Part shown: positions 32,770-43,603 of the stretch, in pieces
Numbering within the stretch: position 1 is the stretch's first letter
How the letters are laid out: each line of letters begins with the position of its first letter
Origin: Haemophilus sp. CCUG 60358
GTDB lineage: Bacteria; Pseudomonadota; Gammaproteobacteria; Enterobacterales; Pasteurellaceae
Reading direction: 5' to 3'
Assembly: GCF_001679485.1 (NCBI RefSeq)
Contig: NZ_LZOZ01000019.1
Coordinates: forward strand, 124,001 to 188,000
Length of the DNA stretch: 64,000 bases
Translations under genes and position numbers: made by a program
Notes under the pieces: generated by a model
Seen by the model: only the letters and a program-made list of their open reading frames with translations
What the model was told of the DNA's origin: nothing
The model's database searches: none

Positions 32770-33474
32770 TTAGAAACTTAAGAATGGCGTAATTTTTTCA
32801 ATTGTAGCTTCACCGATACCATCAATATTAGAAAGCTCAGCAGCACTTTTGATTTTGCCCACTTTGTTACGGTAATCAATAATCGCTTGTGCTTTTTTCT
32901 CACCGATACCAGAAAGTTTTTGTAATGTTTCTGCATCCGCTTTATTGATGTTTACTTTTGCAGAAGAAGCCACTTTCTCTTTTGCTGACTCTTTTGTTGA
33001 AGTCGCTTTTTCTTTCACTTCTTTTACTTTATCTGCGGCTTTTGTTTTTGCTTCAGATGCTTTTTCTTTCGCATTATCTTTAACTGAATTGAATTTTTCA
33101 GTGGCTTTGTCTTTAATTGACGGTTGATTATTCTCAGTCGCTTTTTCTTTTAAAGCAGATGCTTTCTCTTTTACCGCATCTTTTGCAGAAGTTGCTTTAT
33201 CTTTCACTGCATCTTTCGCGGAAGTCGCTTTTTCTTTAGCGGTATTAACTTTATCCAATGCGTTTGATTTCGTTGAGCTCGCACTATCCGTCATTGATTT
33301 AAGCTTATCATTTGCCGCATTTTTCACATCAGCTTTTGTACTTTCAACCATTGATTTTGAATTAGTTACGACTGATTCTTTTGTTGGTAATACAGATGTA
33401 TTCGTTGCCAATGCAGAACCAGATACGGCTAATGCAAGTGATGTTAATGTTAAAAGTGATTTTAAAGATTTCAT
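32770..33474 (-). CDS. Secreted ComEA-like helix-hairpin-helix protein with a long LEA-like linker
   Basis: A 234-residue protein in three parts. A signal peptide (cleavage near ALATNTS, about residue 24) is followed by about 135 residues of lysine/alanine/glutamate-rich repeats (KEKATSAKDAVKDKATSAKD and similar, 7- to 11-residue period). The C-terminal 60 residues form a double helix-hairpin-helix DNA-binding domain (VNINKADAETLQKLSGIGE). The last part matches ComEA/ComE1 proteins, which pull DNA into the periplasm in transformation. The linker resembles group-3 LEA proteins and is far longer than in usual ComE1 (about 110 residues in all). It is a single gene with its own terminator. Confidence 0.82.
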   Translation of the reverse strand: MKSLKSLLTLTSLALAVSGSALATNTSVLPTKESVVTNSKSMVESTKADVKNAANDKLKSMTDSASSTKSNALDKVNTAKEKATSAKDAVKDKATSAKDAVKEKASALKEKATENNQPSIKDKATEKFNSVKDNAKEKASEAKTKAADKVKEVKEKATSTKESAKEKVASSAKVNINKADAETLQKLSGIGEKKAQAIIDYRNKVGKIKSAAELSNIDGIGEATIEKITPFLSF

Positions 33475-33561
33475 AAAAACTCCTGTTTTGTTATTAATGG
33501 GCTCGACAAGCGAACCTGTATGCTAAGACTTATCTTAAGAAAATTAGTTCAAAACAAAAAA

Positions 33562-33581
33562 ACGCCCCTAATAAGGAGCGT
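33562..33581 (-). terminator. Terminator after yccA
   Basis: ACGCCCCT-AATA-AGGAGCGT with one mismatch, then T-rich sequence on the minus strand. Confidence 0.65.
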
Positions 33582-33599
33582 CTTTAAATTTAATGCTGA

Positions 33600-34262
33600 C
33601 TAATCATCGCTTGAGAAGATAGAAAGTAATCTTAATAAGCTGATGAATAAGTTGTAAATTGACACATAAATACTCACTGTTGCACGAATGTAGTTTGTTT
33701 CGCCACCGTGAATAATATTGCTGGTTTCATAGAGGATTGTCATTGTTGAGAATACCACAAACAATGCACTGATCCCTACCGCTAGTGCTGGAATTTGGAA
33801 GAAGAAGCTTGCCACAATTCCTAACAATAACACGATAAATAATGAGAAAATTGCGGTAGAAAGGAAAGACATATCTTTCTTCGTTGTTAGCACGTAAGCT
33901 GAACAAGCAAAAAAGACGATTGCTGTACCTGCGAAAGCAAGCATAATCAAATCTTCCATTCCTCTCGCCACATACATATTTAAAATTGGCCCAATGGTAT
34001 AGCCCATAAACCCAGTGAACGCGAACGCTGCCAAGATCCCCCACGCACTATTTGCTAAACGATTTGTGACAAAAAGTAAACCGTAAAAACCCACAAGTAA
34101 CACGATAAGATTTGGATAAGGCAAGTTTAAGCTCATAGAGATATAAGCAACAACTGCCGAAAATGCCATCGTTAATCCCAATAAGAAATAGGTGTTACGT
34201 AGCACTTTATGTGTGCTAAGTAGTGATTCTTCCTGTGAATTAACAACAATGCGAGATTGCAT
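33600..34262 (-). CDS. yccA: Bax1-I/YccA family inner membrane protein
   Basis: A 220-residue protein with seven predicted membrane helices and the family signature ending in [16 protein letters not shown]. The E. coli relative YccA modulates the FtsH protease and protects SecY. It is a single gene. The 206 bp upstream hold a USS and the start region of the divergent SIMPL gene. Confidence 0.9.
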   Translation of the reverse strand: MQSRIVVNSQEESLLSTHKVLRNTYFLLGLTMAFSAVVAYISMSLNLPYPNLIVLLVGFYGLLFVTNRLANSAWGILAAFAFTGFMGYTIGPILNMYVARGMEDLIMLAFAGTAIVFFACSAYVLTTKKDMSFLSTAIFSLFIVLLLGIVASFFFQIPALAVGISALFVVFSTMTILYETSNIIHGGETNYIRATVSIYVSIYNLFISLLRLLSIFSSDD

Positions 34263-34504
34263 AAAAGCTCCTTATTTTACAAAGAATAAAGTTGATGAAA
34301 CATCAATCCGTAAAGTAAGGGCTATAGGTCAAAAAGTCAATGGTAAATCAAGAATTTGTTTTAATTTTTAAATTTAGGAAGGTAAAAGTGCGGTCAACTT
34401 TTAAAGTTATTTTTTATATGCGTTATAGTGAATAAATTAACTTACTCAACAAGCTGAATTACATTATAATGAGCATTCTATTTACTCCACATCATGGACA
34501 CTAT

Positions 34505-35251
34505 ATGAACAGCAAAAAATCTTATCTCGCTATTTTTGGCATCATTCTCGCAGTTGGATTGATGGCATCAGCGTTTATCTTAGGTAATCAATTTAAAAAT
34601 TTACGCCAGACCGGCTCTATTTCAGTTAAGGGCTTGGCAGAAAGTCATTACACCTCAACACAAGGAACATGGGTTATTCGTGTAAGCGGTTGGGGCCCAA
34701 CATATAATGATGCAATGGCAGCGAATCAAAAAAACTTGAATGAAGCCGTTCGTTTCCTTAAAGCACAAGGTTTCGCTGATGAAAATCGAGAAATTACAGA
34801 ATTAGATGTTTCTACTCATACTGACTATTATGAAAATGAAAAAGGTGAAACCAAAAGTAGAGACAATGGCTTTGATGCTTCAAGAGCAATCAGAATTTCA
34901 ACCAAAGAACTGACTAAGTTACAAAAAGCACTCACCAATATTCACCAATTAGTTGCCAACAACCAAGACATTAGTTTTGGTGATCCAAACTATTACTTAG
35001 AAAATCTTGAACAAATTAAACGTGAATTAATTTCAAAAGCCACACAAGATGCACATGTTCGTGCTGAAGAGTTTGCGAAAACCAGTAATGTAAAAGTTGG
35101 TGTATTAAAATCCGCTTCTCAAGGGCCATTTTACATTCAAGCGCCAAATCCCGATGCAGATGATTCTAGCGATTACACTGGTAGCTACGACACAAGCACG
35201 ATTGAGAAAAAAGCACGCTTAGTCGTCACTATTGAATATGCCATTGAATAA
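34505..35251 (+). CDS. SIMPL (DUF541) domain periplasmic protein
   Basis: A 248-residue protein with an N-terminal signal anchor (YLAIFGIILAVGLMASAFILG, about residues 6-26) and a SIMPL domain (SISVKGLAESHYTSTQGTW onward). Bacterial members such as BP26/YggE are linked to stress, but no function is fixed. I use ATG 34505 (MNSKKSY) because the upstream in-frame ATG at 34469 would put polar residues before the anchor. A TATAGT sequence near 34424 could be its -10 box. Confidence 0.82.
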   Translation: MNSKKSYLAIFGIILAVGLMASAFILGNQFKNLRQTGSISVKGLAESHYTSTQGTWVIRVSGWGPTYNDAMAANQKNLNEAVRFLKAQGFADENREITELDVSTHTDYYENEKGETKSRDNGFDASRAIRISTKELTKLQKALTNIHQLVANNQDISFGDPNYYLENLEQIKRELISKATQDAHVRAEEFAKTSNVKVGVLKSASQGPFYIQAPNPDADDSSDYTGSYDTSTIEKKARLVVTIEYAIE

Positions 35252-35282
35252 TTGTTTAATATAACCAAACATTTATAAGAAC

Positions 35283-35322
35283 AAAGTGCGGTCAATTTCA
35301 TCATTAAATTCGACCGCACTTT
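35283..35322. terminator. USS-pair terminator between the SIMPL gene and sfsA
   Basis: AAAGTGCGGTC and GACCGCACTTT around an AT-rich loop, then TTCTTTT. Confidence 0.8.
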
Positions 35323-35342
35323 CTTTTAACAAGGAATAAGCT

Positions 35343-36059
35343 ATGCAACTCCCTACTCTACAATCCGCAAAATTAATTCGCCGCTATAAGCGTTTTTTGA
35401 CTGATATTGAATTACCAAATGGCGAAGTGATCACGATTCATTGTGCAAATACTGGCGCAATGACTGGCTGTGGTGAAAAAGGTGATACCGTTTGGTACTC
35501 TCATTCTGATAGCCAAACTCGCAAATATCCACACAGTTGGGAATTAACGCAATTAACAAATGGCCAACTTGTTTGTATTAACACGCACAGATCCAATCAG
35601 TTAGTCTTTGAAGCCTTGCAAAATAAACAAATCAAAGAACTCGCTATGTATGATGAAATTTATCCTGAAGTGAAATATGGTGAAGAAAATAGCCGTATCG
35701 ACTTCTTGCTTAAAGGTGAAGGCTTGCCAGATTGTTATGTTGAAGTGAAATCCATCACCTTCGTAAAAGGTACATTAGGAATGTTTCCCGATGCGGTGAC
35801 TACTCGTGGACAAAAACATGTTCGTGAGCTTTTAGCCATGAAAAAACAAGGACATCGAGCGGTTGTCCTCTTTGCTGGATTACATAATGGTTTCGATCGT
35901 TTTAAAATCGCTGAGTTTGTAGATCCTGAATATGATCGCCTTTTAAAAGACGCCAAATCTCAGGGCGTTGAAGCTTATGCTTATGCGGGAAAATTTGAAA
36001 TCTCAGATGGAATTCCGACCGCACTTTCTCTCACAGAAAGTGTACCTTACATCAATTAA
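35343..36059 (+). CDS. sfsA: Sugar fermentation stimulation protein homolog
   Basis: A 238-residue SfsA with the family motifs [11 protein letters not shown] (about residues 33-43), RIDFLLKG and YVEVKSITF. The PD-(D/E)xK-like fold suggests a nucleic-acid role; in E. coli extra copies raise maltose gene expression. It is a single gene, followed by the small RNA locus. Confidence 0.93.
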   Translation: MQLPTLQSAKLIRRYKRFLTDIELPNGEVITIHCANTGAMTGCGEKGDTVWYSHSDSQTRKYPHSWELTQLTNGQLVCINTHRSNQLVFEALQNKQIKELAMYDEIYPEVKYGEENSRIDFLLKGEGLPDCYVEVKSITFVKGTLGMFPDAVTTRGQKHVRELLAMKKQGHRAVVLFAGLHNGFDRFKIAEFVDPEYDRLLKDAKSQGVEAYAYAGKFEISDGIPTALSLTESVPYIN

Positions 36060-36091
36060 AAAAATAATTGAGAATTATTTGCATTTTGTTA

Positions 36092-36120
36092 TTGACAAGG
36101 TATTTGATAATAGTTATCAT
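36092..36120 (+). promoter_or_regulatory. Strong promoter with overlapping Fur box
   Basis: TTGACA (36092-36097), 17 bp, TATCAT (36115-36120). A 7-1-7 palindrome TGATAAT-A-GTTATCA (36105-36119) matches the Fur consensus TGATAAT-N-ATTATCA at 13 of 14 arm positions and covers the -10 box. Iron-loaded Fur would block it. Confidence 0.72.
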
Positions 36121-36126
36121 CTAGCC

Positions 36127-36193
36127 ATTCCAAAAACAAACAGATAATCACTCCAACTTCACGCCTATTTCCCCACAAATAGGCGTTTTTTTT
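36127..36193 (+). ncRNA. Candidate iron-responsive small RNA (RyhB/HrrF-like)
   Basis: A transcript of about 67 nt is predicted from the promoter just upstream to a perfect rho-independent terminator: ACGCCTATTT (36161-36170), a 6-base loop, AAATAGGCGT (36177-36186) and eight Ts. The first half is an unstructured A/C-rich stretch that could pair with mRNAs, and there is no ORF. Fur-repressed small RNAs (RyhB in enterics, HrrF in H. influenzae) lower iron-protein synthesis when iron is scarce. Whether this is the HrrF homolog I cannot verify. Confidence 0.65.
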
Positions 36194-36225
36194 CATCTCA
36201 ATCTTTTCATTTCAGCCATATTCTC

Positions 36226-36231
36226 TATAAT
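36226..36231 (+). promoter_or_regulatory. -10 box of tyrS
   Basis: TATAAT lies 36 bp before the tyrS ATG, with a weak -35 (TTTTCA, 16-bp spacing). Confidence 0.45.
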
Positions 36232-36267
36232 GTAGCCTTTAATATTAAAATAACATTAGGAAATAGA

Positions 36268-37455
36268 ATGACTGATATTAATACCGTTCTCGCAGAACTA
36301 AAACGCGGTACTGATGAGATTCTTTCTGAAGCGGATTTAATCGAAAAACTGAAAGAAAATCGCCCTCTTAAAATTAAACTTGGTGCAGACCCTACTGCTC
36401 CGGATATTCACTTAGGGCATACCGTGGTATTAAACAAACTTCGTCAATTCCAACAATTAGGCCACGAAGTCTATTTCTTAATTGGTGATTTCACGGGTAT
36501 GGTCGGCGACCCATCGGGCAAAAATACCACTCGCCCACCGCTTAGTCGCGAAGATGTGCTTCGCAATGCAGAAACCTATAAAGAACAGATTTACAAAATT
36601 CTAGACCCACAAAAAACGAAAATCGTATTCAACTCTGAATGGTTGGGTAAATTGGGTACTGAAGGAATGATCCGTTTAGCAAGTAACTACACCGTAGCGC
36701 GTATGCTAGAACGTGATGACTTCAAAAAACGTTTTGGTAACAACCAACCTATCGCAATTCACGAATTTATTTATCCTTTATTACAAGGTCATGACTCTGT
36801 TGCTTTAGAAGCTGACGTGGAACTTGGTGGTACAGACCAAAAATTCAACTTACTTGTTGGTCGTGAATTACAAAAATCAGCCGGTCAGAAACCACAAGTA
36901 GCGATTACGCTTCCATTACTTGTTGGTTTAGACGGTGAGAAGAAAATGTCTAAATCATTAGGCAACTACATCGGCGTGACAGATGCACCAAGCGATATGT
37001 TCGGTAAAATCATGTCGATCTCGGATGAATTAATGTGGGATTGGTATAACTTACTTTCTTTCCGTCCACTCACTGAAATTGCAGAATTAAAAGCAGAAGT
37101 AGCAAATGGTAAAAACCCACGTGATGTGAAGATTTTACTAGCGAAAGAGATCATTGCACGTTTCCATGATGAAGCGGCTGCAGAAGCAGCTGAACAAGAA
37201 TTTATTAACCGTTTCCAAAAAGGTGCGATGCCGGATGAAATGCCTGAATTCACCTTTGAAGGCGAAATTGGTTTAGCCACCTTATTAAAAGAAGCAGGAC
37301 TGGTTCCTTCTACTTCTGAAGCGATTCGCTCAGCGAAGCAAGGTGGAGTGAAAATCAATGGCGAAAAAGTCGAAGACATGAAAGCCAATGCACCAAAAGG
37401 TACAAATGTTTACCAAGTCGGTAAACGTAAGTTTGCACGCGTAACCATCGCATAA
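36268..37455 (+). CDS. tyrS: Tyrosyl-tRNA synthetase
   Basis: A 395-residue class I synthetase. The HIGH-type motif is in [11 protein letters not shown] (about residues 43-53), and KMSKSLGNY is at about 231-239. A C-terminal S4 domain ([19 protein letters not shown]) binds tRNA. This is the TyrRS subtype of about 395-400 residues seen in Haemophilus; E. coli has the other, longer subtype. Confidence 0.97.
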   Translation: MTDINTVLAELKRGTDEILSEADLIEKLKENRPLKIKLGADPTAPDIHLGHTVVLNKLRQFQQLGHEVYFLIGDFTGMVGDPSGKNTTRPPLSREDVLRNAETYKEQIYKILDPQKTKIVFNSEWLGKLGTEGMIRLASNYTVARMLERDDFKKRFGNNQPIAIHEFIYPLLQGHDSVALEADVELGGTDQKFNLLVGRELQKSAGQKPQVAITLPLLVGLDGEKKMSKSLGNYIGVTDAPSDMFGKIMSISDELMWDWYNLLSFRPLTEIAELKAEVANGKNPRDVKILLAKEIIARFHDEAAAEAAEQEFINRFQKGAMPDEMPEFTFEGEIGLATLLKEAGLVPSTSEAIRSAKQGGVKINGEKVEDMKANAPKGTNVYQVGKRKFARVTIA

Positions 37456-37468
37456 AACACCTATGAAA

Positions 37469-37494
37469 ATGACCGCTCTTTTTAAGTGCGGTTA
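37469..37494 (+). terminator. USS-like hairpin after tyrS
   Basis: ATGACCGCTCTT and AAGTGCGGTTAT pair imperfectly, followed by a T-run. Confidence 0.7.
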
Positions 37495-37530
37495 TTTTTT
37501 AACTGATATCCACAATAGAAGGAAAATAAT

Positions 37531-38457
37531 ATGAGCCAAAAAATCTGGGTAACTGGCGATGCGGTTGTCGATCTTATTCCTGACGGTGAAAATCATTATT
37601 TACGTTGTGCCGGTGGCGCCCCTGCAAATGTGGCTGTTGGCGTAGCACGTTTAGGTAGTCCAAGTGCCTTTATTGGTCGCGTAGGTAACGATCCCCTTGG
37701 CCAATTTATGCAAGACACCTTAAATGCGGAAAATGTGAATACACAACATATGATTTTAGATCCGCAACATCGCACCTCTACGGTTGTAGTTGGCTTAGAT
37801 AATGGCGAACGTAGTTTTACCTTTATGGTAAACCCAAGTGCGGATCAGTTCTTACAAGCCAGTGATTTACCGCCTTTCCAACAAGGTGAATGGCTACATT
37901 GCTGCTCTATTGCGCTGATTAATAATCCATCTCGCGAAGCCACTTTTGAAGCAATTCGTCGTATTAAAGCTGCTGGTGGTTTCTTCTCTTTCGATCCAAA
38001 TCTACGTGAATCACTTTGGTCAAGCTTAGAAGAAATGAAAACCGTGGTCATGGAAGCCGTTGCATTGGCTGACGTATTGAAATTCTCTGAAGAAGAATTA
38101 ACGCTTTTAACCAATACTGACAGCCTTGAAAAAGCCTTTGAAAAAGTGACCGCACTTTATCCTGAAAAATTGATTATCGTGACTTTAGGTAAAGATGGTG
38201 CACTCTATCACTTAGAAGGTAAGAAAGATGTGATTTCTGGAAAACCCTTACAGCCTGTTGATACAACGGGTGCTGGCGATGCCTTCGTTGGTGGTCTGCT
38301 TGCAGGTCTTTCACAGCATCCAAACTGGAAGGAAAATGATGTGCTTGTGCAAATTATCCGTCAAGCCAATGCTTGTGGTGCCCTTGCTACAACAGCAAAA
38401 GGGGCGATGTCTGCGCTACCCAATAAAGCACAATTAGCAGCGTTCCTAGCCAACTAA
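37531..38457 (+). CDS. scrK: Fructokinase (PfkB family)
   Basis: A 308-residue ribokinase-family sugar kinase. The N-terminal glycine-rich CAGGAPANVAVGVARLG and the C-terminal anion hole/catalytic motif DTTGAGDAFVGGLLAG (Asp at about residue 250) are clear. Its place directly before scrB makes fructokinase the likely role: it phosphorylates the fructose released from sucrose-6-phosphate. A hairpin without T-tract lies between the two genes. Confidence 0.9.
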   Translation: MSQKIWVTGDAVVDLIPDGENHYLRCAGGAPANVAVGVARLGSPSAFIGRVGNDPLGQFMQDTLNAENVNTQHMILDPQHRTSTVVVGLDNGERSFTFMVNPSADQFLQASDLPPFQQGEWLHCCSIALINNPSREATFEAIRRIKAAGGFFSFDPNLRESLWSSLEEMKTVVMEAVALADVLKFSEEELTLLTNTDSLEKAFEKVTALYPEKLIIVTLGKDGALYHLEGKKDVISGKPLQPVDTTGAGDAFVGGLLAGLSQHPNWKENDVLVQIIRQANACGALATTAKGAMSALPNKAQLAAFLAN

Positions 38458-38462
38458 GGATT

Positions 38463-38486
38463 AAAGGTGCAAATTATTGCACCTTT
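38463..38486 (+). other. Intercistronic hairpin between scrK and scrB
   Basis: AAAGGTGCAA and TTGCACCTTT around 4 bases, with no T-run after it. It may be an mRNA-processing or stability element rather than a terminator. Confidence 0.5.
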
Positions 38487-38519
38487 GATACCCGATCACA
38501 TTAACGAGGCACGATCACG

Positions 38520-39974
38520 ATGATTATTTTCAATAATGGCAAATACAAAAGCATCCTAGCAGCAGAGAAAGGCGAACTCGCAGAAATTGCTGAAACCGTG
38601 CAAAAAGACAAAGATTTTCGACCGCACCTTCATATTGCCCCACCAACAGGCTTAATGAATGATCCGAATGGTTTGATCTTTGATGGTGAAAAGTATCATC
38701 TGTTCTACCAATGGTTTCCATTCGATGCAATTCACGGGATGAAACATTGGAAGCATTTAATCACGAAAGATTTCCAACATTATCAATCAGCAGATGATCT
38801 GGTTCCTTGCGAGCTTTTTGAGTCTCACGGCTGTTATTCTGGTGGCGCTTTGAAAGTTGGTGACAAATTGGCCATGTTCTATACCGGCAATACTCGTCGA
38901 CCAAGTGATAATCAACGCGTACCTTATCAAAATTTAGCAATTTTCAATCTTAATGGGAAATTGCTTAGCAAACGTCCGTTAATTGAAAATGCACCTGAAG
39001 GTTATACGGAGCATGTTCGCGACCCGAAACCGTATTTTACTGAAGACGGAAAAATCCGTTTTATCTGTGGTGCACAGCGAGAAAACCTCACAGGAACAGC
39101 CATTATTTTTGAAATGGACAATCTTGAAGATACGCCTCGTTTATTAGGCGAGCTTTCCTTACCCGCTTTTGATAATAAAAACGTGTTTATGTGGGAATGC
39201 CCTGACCTATTGAAGCTCGGTGATAAAGATGTGTTTATTTGGTCGCCACAAGGTAAAGATCGGGAAGCACATCAATTCCAAAATAATTATCATGCGACTT
39301 ATGCTGTGGGTAAATTAACGGATTTAACCTTTGAAGCAGAATATATCGGCGAATTAGATCAGGGTTTTGATTTCTACGCACCACAAACGTTTGGCGGCTT
39401 AGATAATCAAACTTGTGCTGTGCTTTTCGGTTGGATTGGTTTGCCAGATTTAACTTACCCAACAGATAAATTTAAATGGCATTCTGCTTTAACCTTGCCA
39501 AGAGAATTGCGCTTAGAAGGCACAAAAATTTATCAACGTCCGATTGCTAAAATAGACGAAAATCTGACCGCACTTTCAGCGCTTCATTTCGATGAGAAAG
39601 CGGATATTGCCAATTTAGATCGTGCGTATCTTAAATTTGAGGTAAATAACCAAGCCTTTGACTTAACCTTCTTCCAAAATGAAAAAGGACAATCACTGCA
39701 TCTATCTTACGAAAATGGTTTGATTTGCTTAGATCGCAGTCAAAGCGAACAAACCGAATTAATGGAGAAATTCGATACGAAACGTTTCTGCGAAATTGAA
39801 AATTTGCAGACCGTTGAAATCTTCTTTGATCGCTCAATTATTGAAATTTTCTTGAATCACGGTGAAAAAGTCATGACATCAAGATTTTTCATTGAGAACA
39901 GAGAGAATACAATAACCAGCAATCGCCCGTTAGATTTAATGATCGGTTATTTACCGGCTATTCAATATATTTAA
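38520..39974 (+). CDS. scrB: Sucrose-6-phosphate hydrolase (GH32)
   Basis: A 484-residue GH32 enzyme with the five-bladed propeller motifs: the nucleophile in LMNDPNGL (about residue 43), RDPK (about 163), and the acid/base ECPD (about 226). A beta-sandwich follows. It splits sucrose-6-phosphate, made by a PTS, into glucose-6-phosphate and fructose. With scrK it forms a short operon. No sucrose PTS transporter or LacI-type ScrR regulator is in the window, so these must lie elsewhere or be missing. Confidence 0.94.
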   Translation: MIIFNNGKYKSILAAEKGELAEIAETVQKDKDFRPHLHIAPPTGLMNDPNGLIFDGEKYHLFYQWFPFDAIHGMKHWKHLITKDFQHYQSADDLVPCELFESHGCYSGGALKVGDKLAMFYTGNTRRPSDNQRVPYQNLAIFNLNGKLLSKRPLIENAPEGYTEHVRDPKPYFTEDGKIRFICGAQRENLTGTAIIFEMDNLEDTPRLLGELSLPAFDNKNVFMWECPDLLKLGDKDVFIWSPQGKDREAHQFQNNYHATYAVGKLTDLTFEAEYIGELDQGFDFYAPQTFGGLDNQTCAVLFGWIGLPDLTYPTDKFKWHSALTLPRELRLEGTKIYQRPIAKIDENLTALSALHFDEKADIANLDRAYLKFEVNNQAFDLTFFQNEKGQSLHLSYENGLICLDRSQSEQTELMEKFDTKRFCEIENLQTVEIFFDRSIIEIFLNHGEKVMTSRFFIENRENTITSNRPLDLMIGYLPAIQYI

Positions 39975-39983
39975 AAGGTTTTT

Positions 39984-40601
39984 ATGAAACAAACTCATTT
40001 CAATTTATACAAGATGAGCAAAAATGTCCTTTTTGCTTTAACGGCTTTTTCATTAGTCGCCTGTACGACAACACCAAGTGAACCGCAAAAAAATACAGAA
40101 CATTGGGCAACGCTAATCAGCGAACAGGAAAATTTATATCAGATTGATAATAAATTTTACCGTAGTGAGCAATTAGAGCCGCAATCTGAAACATTATTAA
40201 ATAAGTTGAATATTCACACGATTGTGAATTTACGCTTTTTTGACCGTAATGATGATAAACAAGCATTTGGCCATACTAAGATCAATTTGATTAATACCCC
40301 ATTACTAACTTGGTCGATCAGTCCCGATGAAGTGGCTGATATTCTGTGGCAAATCAAACAACATCAAAAAAACGGTGCGGTTTTAGTGCATTGTTATCAT
40401 GGCGCTGACAGGACTGGCTTAATTGTTGCAAGCTACCGTGTGATTTATCAAAATTGGGATCTCAATGAAGCCAAACGTGAAATGCAACAAGGCCCTTACG
40501 GCTATCATTCTGTTTGGAAAAATATTGATAATTTCTTCACGCAAGAAAATATGGCTAAGATCAAAGCTGAATTAGATAAACGTTCTAACGCAACAAAATA
40601 A
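39984..40601 (+). CDS. Lipoprotein with a dual-specificity phosphatase domain
   Basis: A 205-residue protein. The signal peptide has a lipobox (LVAC, Cys at about residue 27). The domain carries the CX5R active-site loop HCYHGADRTGL (about residues 138-148) of tyrosine/dual-specificity phosphatases, with an upstream general acid region. It would face the periplasm. It starts 10 bp after the scrB stop, so it is probably co-transcribed; its substrate (protein, phosphoinositol-like or sugar phosphate) is unknown. Two upstream methionines make the start slightly uncertain. Confidence 0.82.
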   Translation: MKQTHFNLYKMSKNVLFALTAFSLVACTTTPSEPQKNTEHWATLISEQENLYQIDNKFYRSEQLEPQSETLLNKLNIHTIVNLRFFDRNDDKQAFGHTKINLINTPLLTWSISPDEVADILWQIKQHQKNGAVLVHCYHGADRTGLIVASYRVIYQNWDLNEAKREMQQGPYGYHSVWKNIDNFFTQENMAKIKAELDKRSNATK

Positions 40602-40607
40602 AACATG

Positions 40608-40635
40608 AAAGTGCGGTTAAAATTAACCGCACTTT
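40608..40635 (+). terminator. USS-pair terminator
   Basis: AAAGTGCGGTTAA and TTAACCGCACTTT, nearly without loop, followed by Ts. Confidence 0.8.
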
Positions 40636-40666
40636 TATTTCCAACTATGTTCTTTTATTAAAATTA

Positions 40667-41845
40667 ATGACTATGTTTGTTCAACAACAAAACGCAACGC
40701 CATCCAATATTGTGGCGTTCAATTTTCTATTGATTGCCTTTTTAACGGGGATTGCATCTGCATTTCAAACGCCGACCTTGAGTTTATATCTCTCTCAAGA
40801 GATTCAAGTTTCACCTTTTTTTGTGGGTTTGTTCTATTCAGTCAATGCCATTATTGGCATTATCTTGAGCCAAATTCTCGCAAAATATTCTGATAAGCAA
40901 GATGACCGTCGCAAAGTGATGATTGTTTGCTGTTTAATTGCTGTGCTTGGCTGTCTGATTTTTGCTTATAGCCGAAATTATTATGTGTTAATTATTATCG
41001 GCACAACGCTATTAGGGCTAGGTTCATCCGCTAATCCGCAATCTTTTGCTTTAGCGCGAGAATATGCTGAAAGTAGTCATCGTGAAGCGGTGATGTTCAC
41101 CACAATTATGCGAACTCAAATCTCATTGGCTTGGATTGTTGGGCCACCACTTTCCTTTTTCATTGCCTTAAACTGGGGCTTTGATTACATGTATTTGGTG
41201 GCAGGTTCTGCCTTTTTACTGTGTGCAGGCGTCAGCAAATTATTGCCGAAAATTCCTCGTCAAAGTGCGGTTAAAAATCAAGAGGTTTTAGACAATACGC
41301 CACCAAGAAAAAGTGTGATTTACTTGTTCATCGCTAATCTATTGCTTTGGACCTGTAACAGCATGTATCTCATTAATATGCCATTATTTGTGATTAATGA
41401 ATTACATTTAGACAAAGAACTGGCAGGAACATTAATGGGGACGGCTGCAGGCTTGGAAATTCCTGTGATGATTTTGGCGGGCTATCTCACCAAATATTTC
41501 AGTAAAAAGCGCTTGATGATGATTGCTTTAGTTTCAGGTCTCGCCTTCTATTCAAGTTTATTATTCGCTGAGCAAACTTGGCAGCTTATCGGATTGCAAA
41601 TGCTTAATGCGATTTTTATTGGTATTACCGCTACGATTGGGATGGTGTATTTCCAAGATTTAATGCCGACTAAAATGGGCACTGCCACCACCTTATTTAG
41701 TAATGCAGCAAAAAGTAGTTGGATTATCGGAGGACCTATTGCGGGTATTATTGCGGAAATTTGGCATTACAACTCTGTTTTTTATGTCGCTGTGGCACTA
41801 ATTTTTATCAGCGTAGGCTGTATGTGGAAAGTCAAATCGGTTTGA
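40667..41845 (+). CDS. SetA/SetB-type sugar efflux transporter (MFS)
   Basis: A 392-residue MFS protein with twelve predicted helices. The N-terminal region (ASAFQTPTLSLYLSQEI, FALAREYAE, SLAWIVGPPLSF) closely follows the E. coli sugar efflux transporters SetA/SetB, which export lactose, glucose and glucosides. Beside scrKB it may relieve sugar-phosphate or sugar overload, but this is inference. A second ATG (40673) could be the start. It is convergent with pgi. Confidence 0.82.
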   Translation: MTMFVQQQNATPSNIVAFNFLLIAFLTGIASAFQTPTLSLYLSQEIQVSPFFVGLFYSVNAIIGIILSQILAKYSDKQDDRRKVMIVCCLIAVLGCLIFAYSRNYYVLIIIGTTLLGLGSSANPQSFALAREYAESSHREAVMFTTIMRTQISLAWIVGPPLSFFIALNWGFDYMYLVAGSAFLLCAGVSKLLPKIPRQSAVKNQEVLDNTPPRKSVIYLFIANLLLWTCNSMYLINMPLFVINELHLDKELAGTLMGTAAGLEIPVMILAGYLTKYFSKKRLMMIALVSGLAFYSSLLFAEQTWQLIGLQMLNAIFIGITATIGMVYFQDLMPTKMGTATTLFSNAAKSSWIIGGPIAGIIAEIWHYNSVFYVAVALIFISVGCMWKVKSV

Positions 41846-41854
41846 TTAAAATAA

Positions 41855-41884
41855 AAAAGAGCGGTCAATTTTGATCGCTCTTTT
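41855..41884. terminator. USS-like bidirectional terminator before pgi
   Basis: AAAAGAGCGGTCAA pairs with TTGATCGCTCTTTT with one mismatch. Confidence 0.82.
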
Positions 41885-41897
41885 GCTTTCTATTATC

Positions 41898-43559
<1,662 letters not shown>

Positions 43560-43603
43560 TTAAAAATTGAATTCTTTACATTTTTGCTTTCTTACAAAAA
43601 CAA

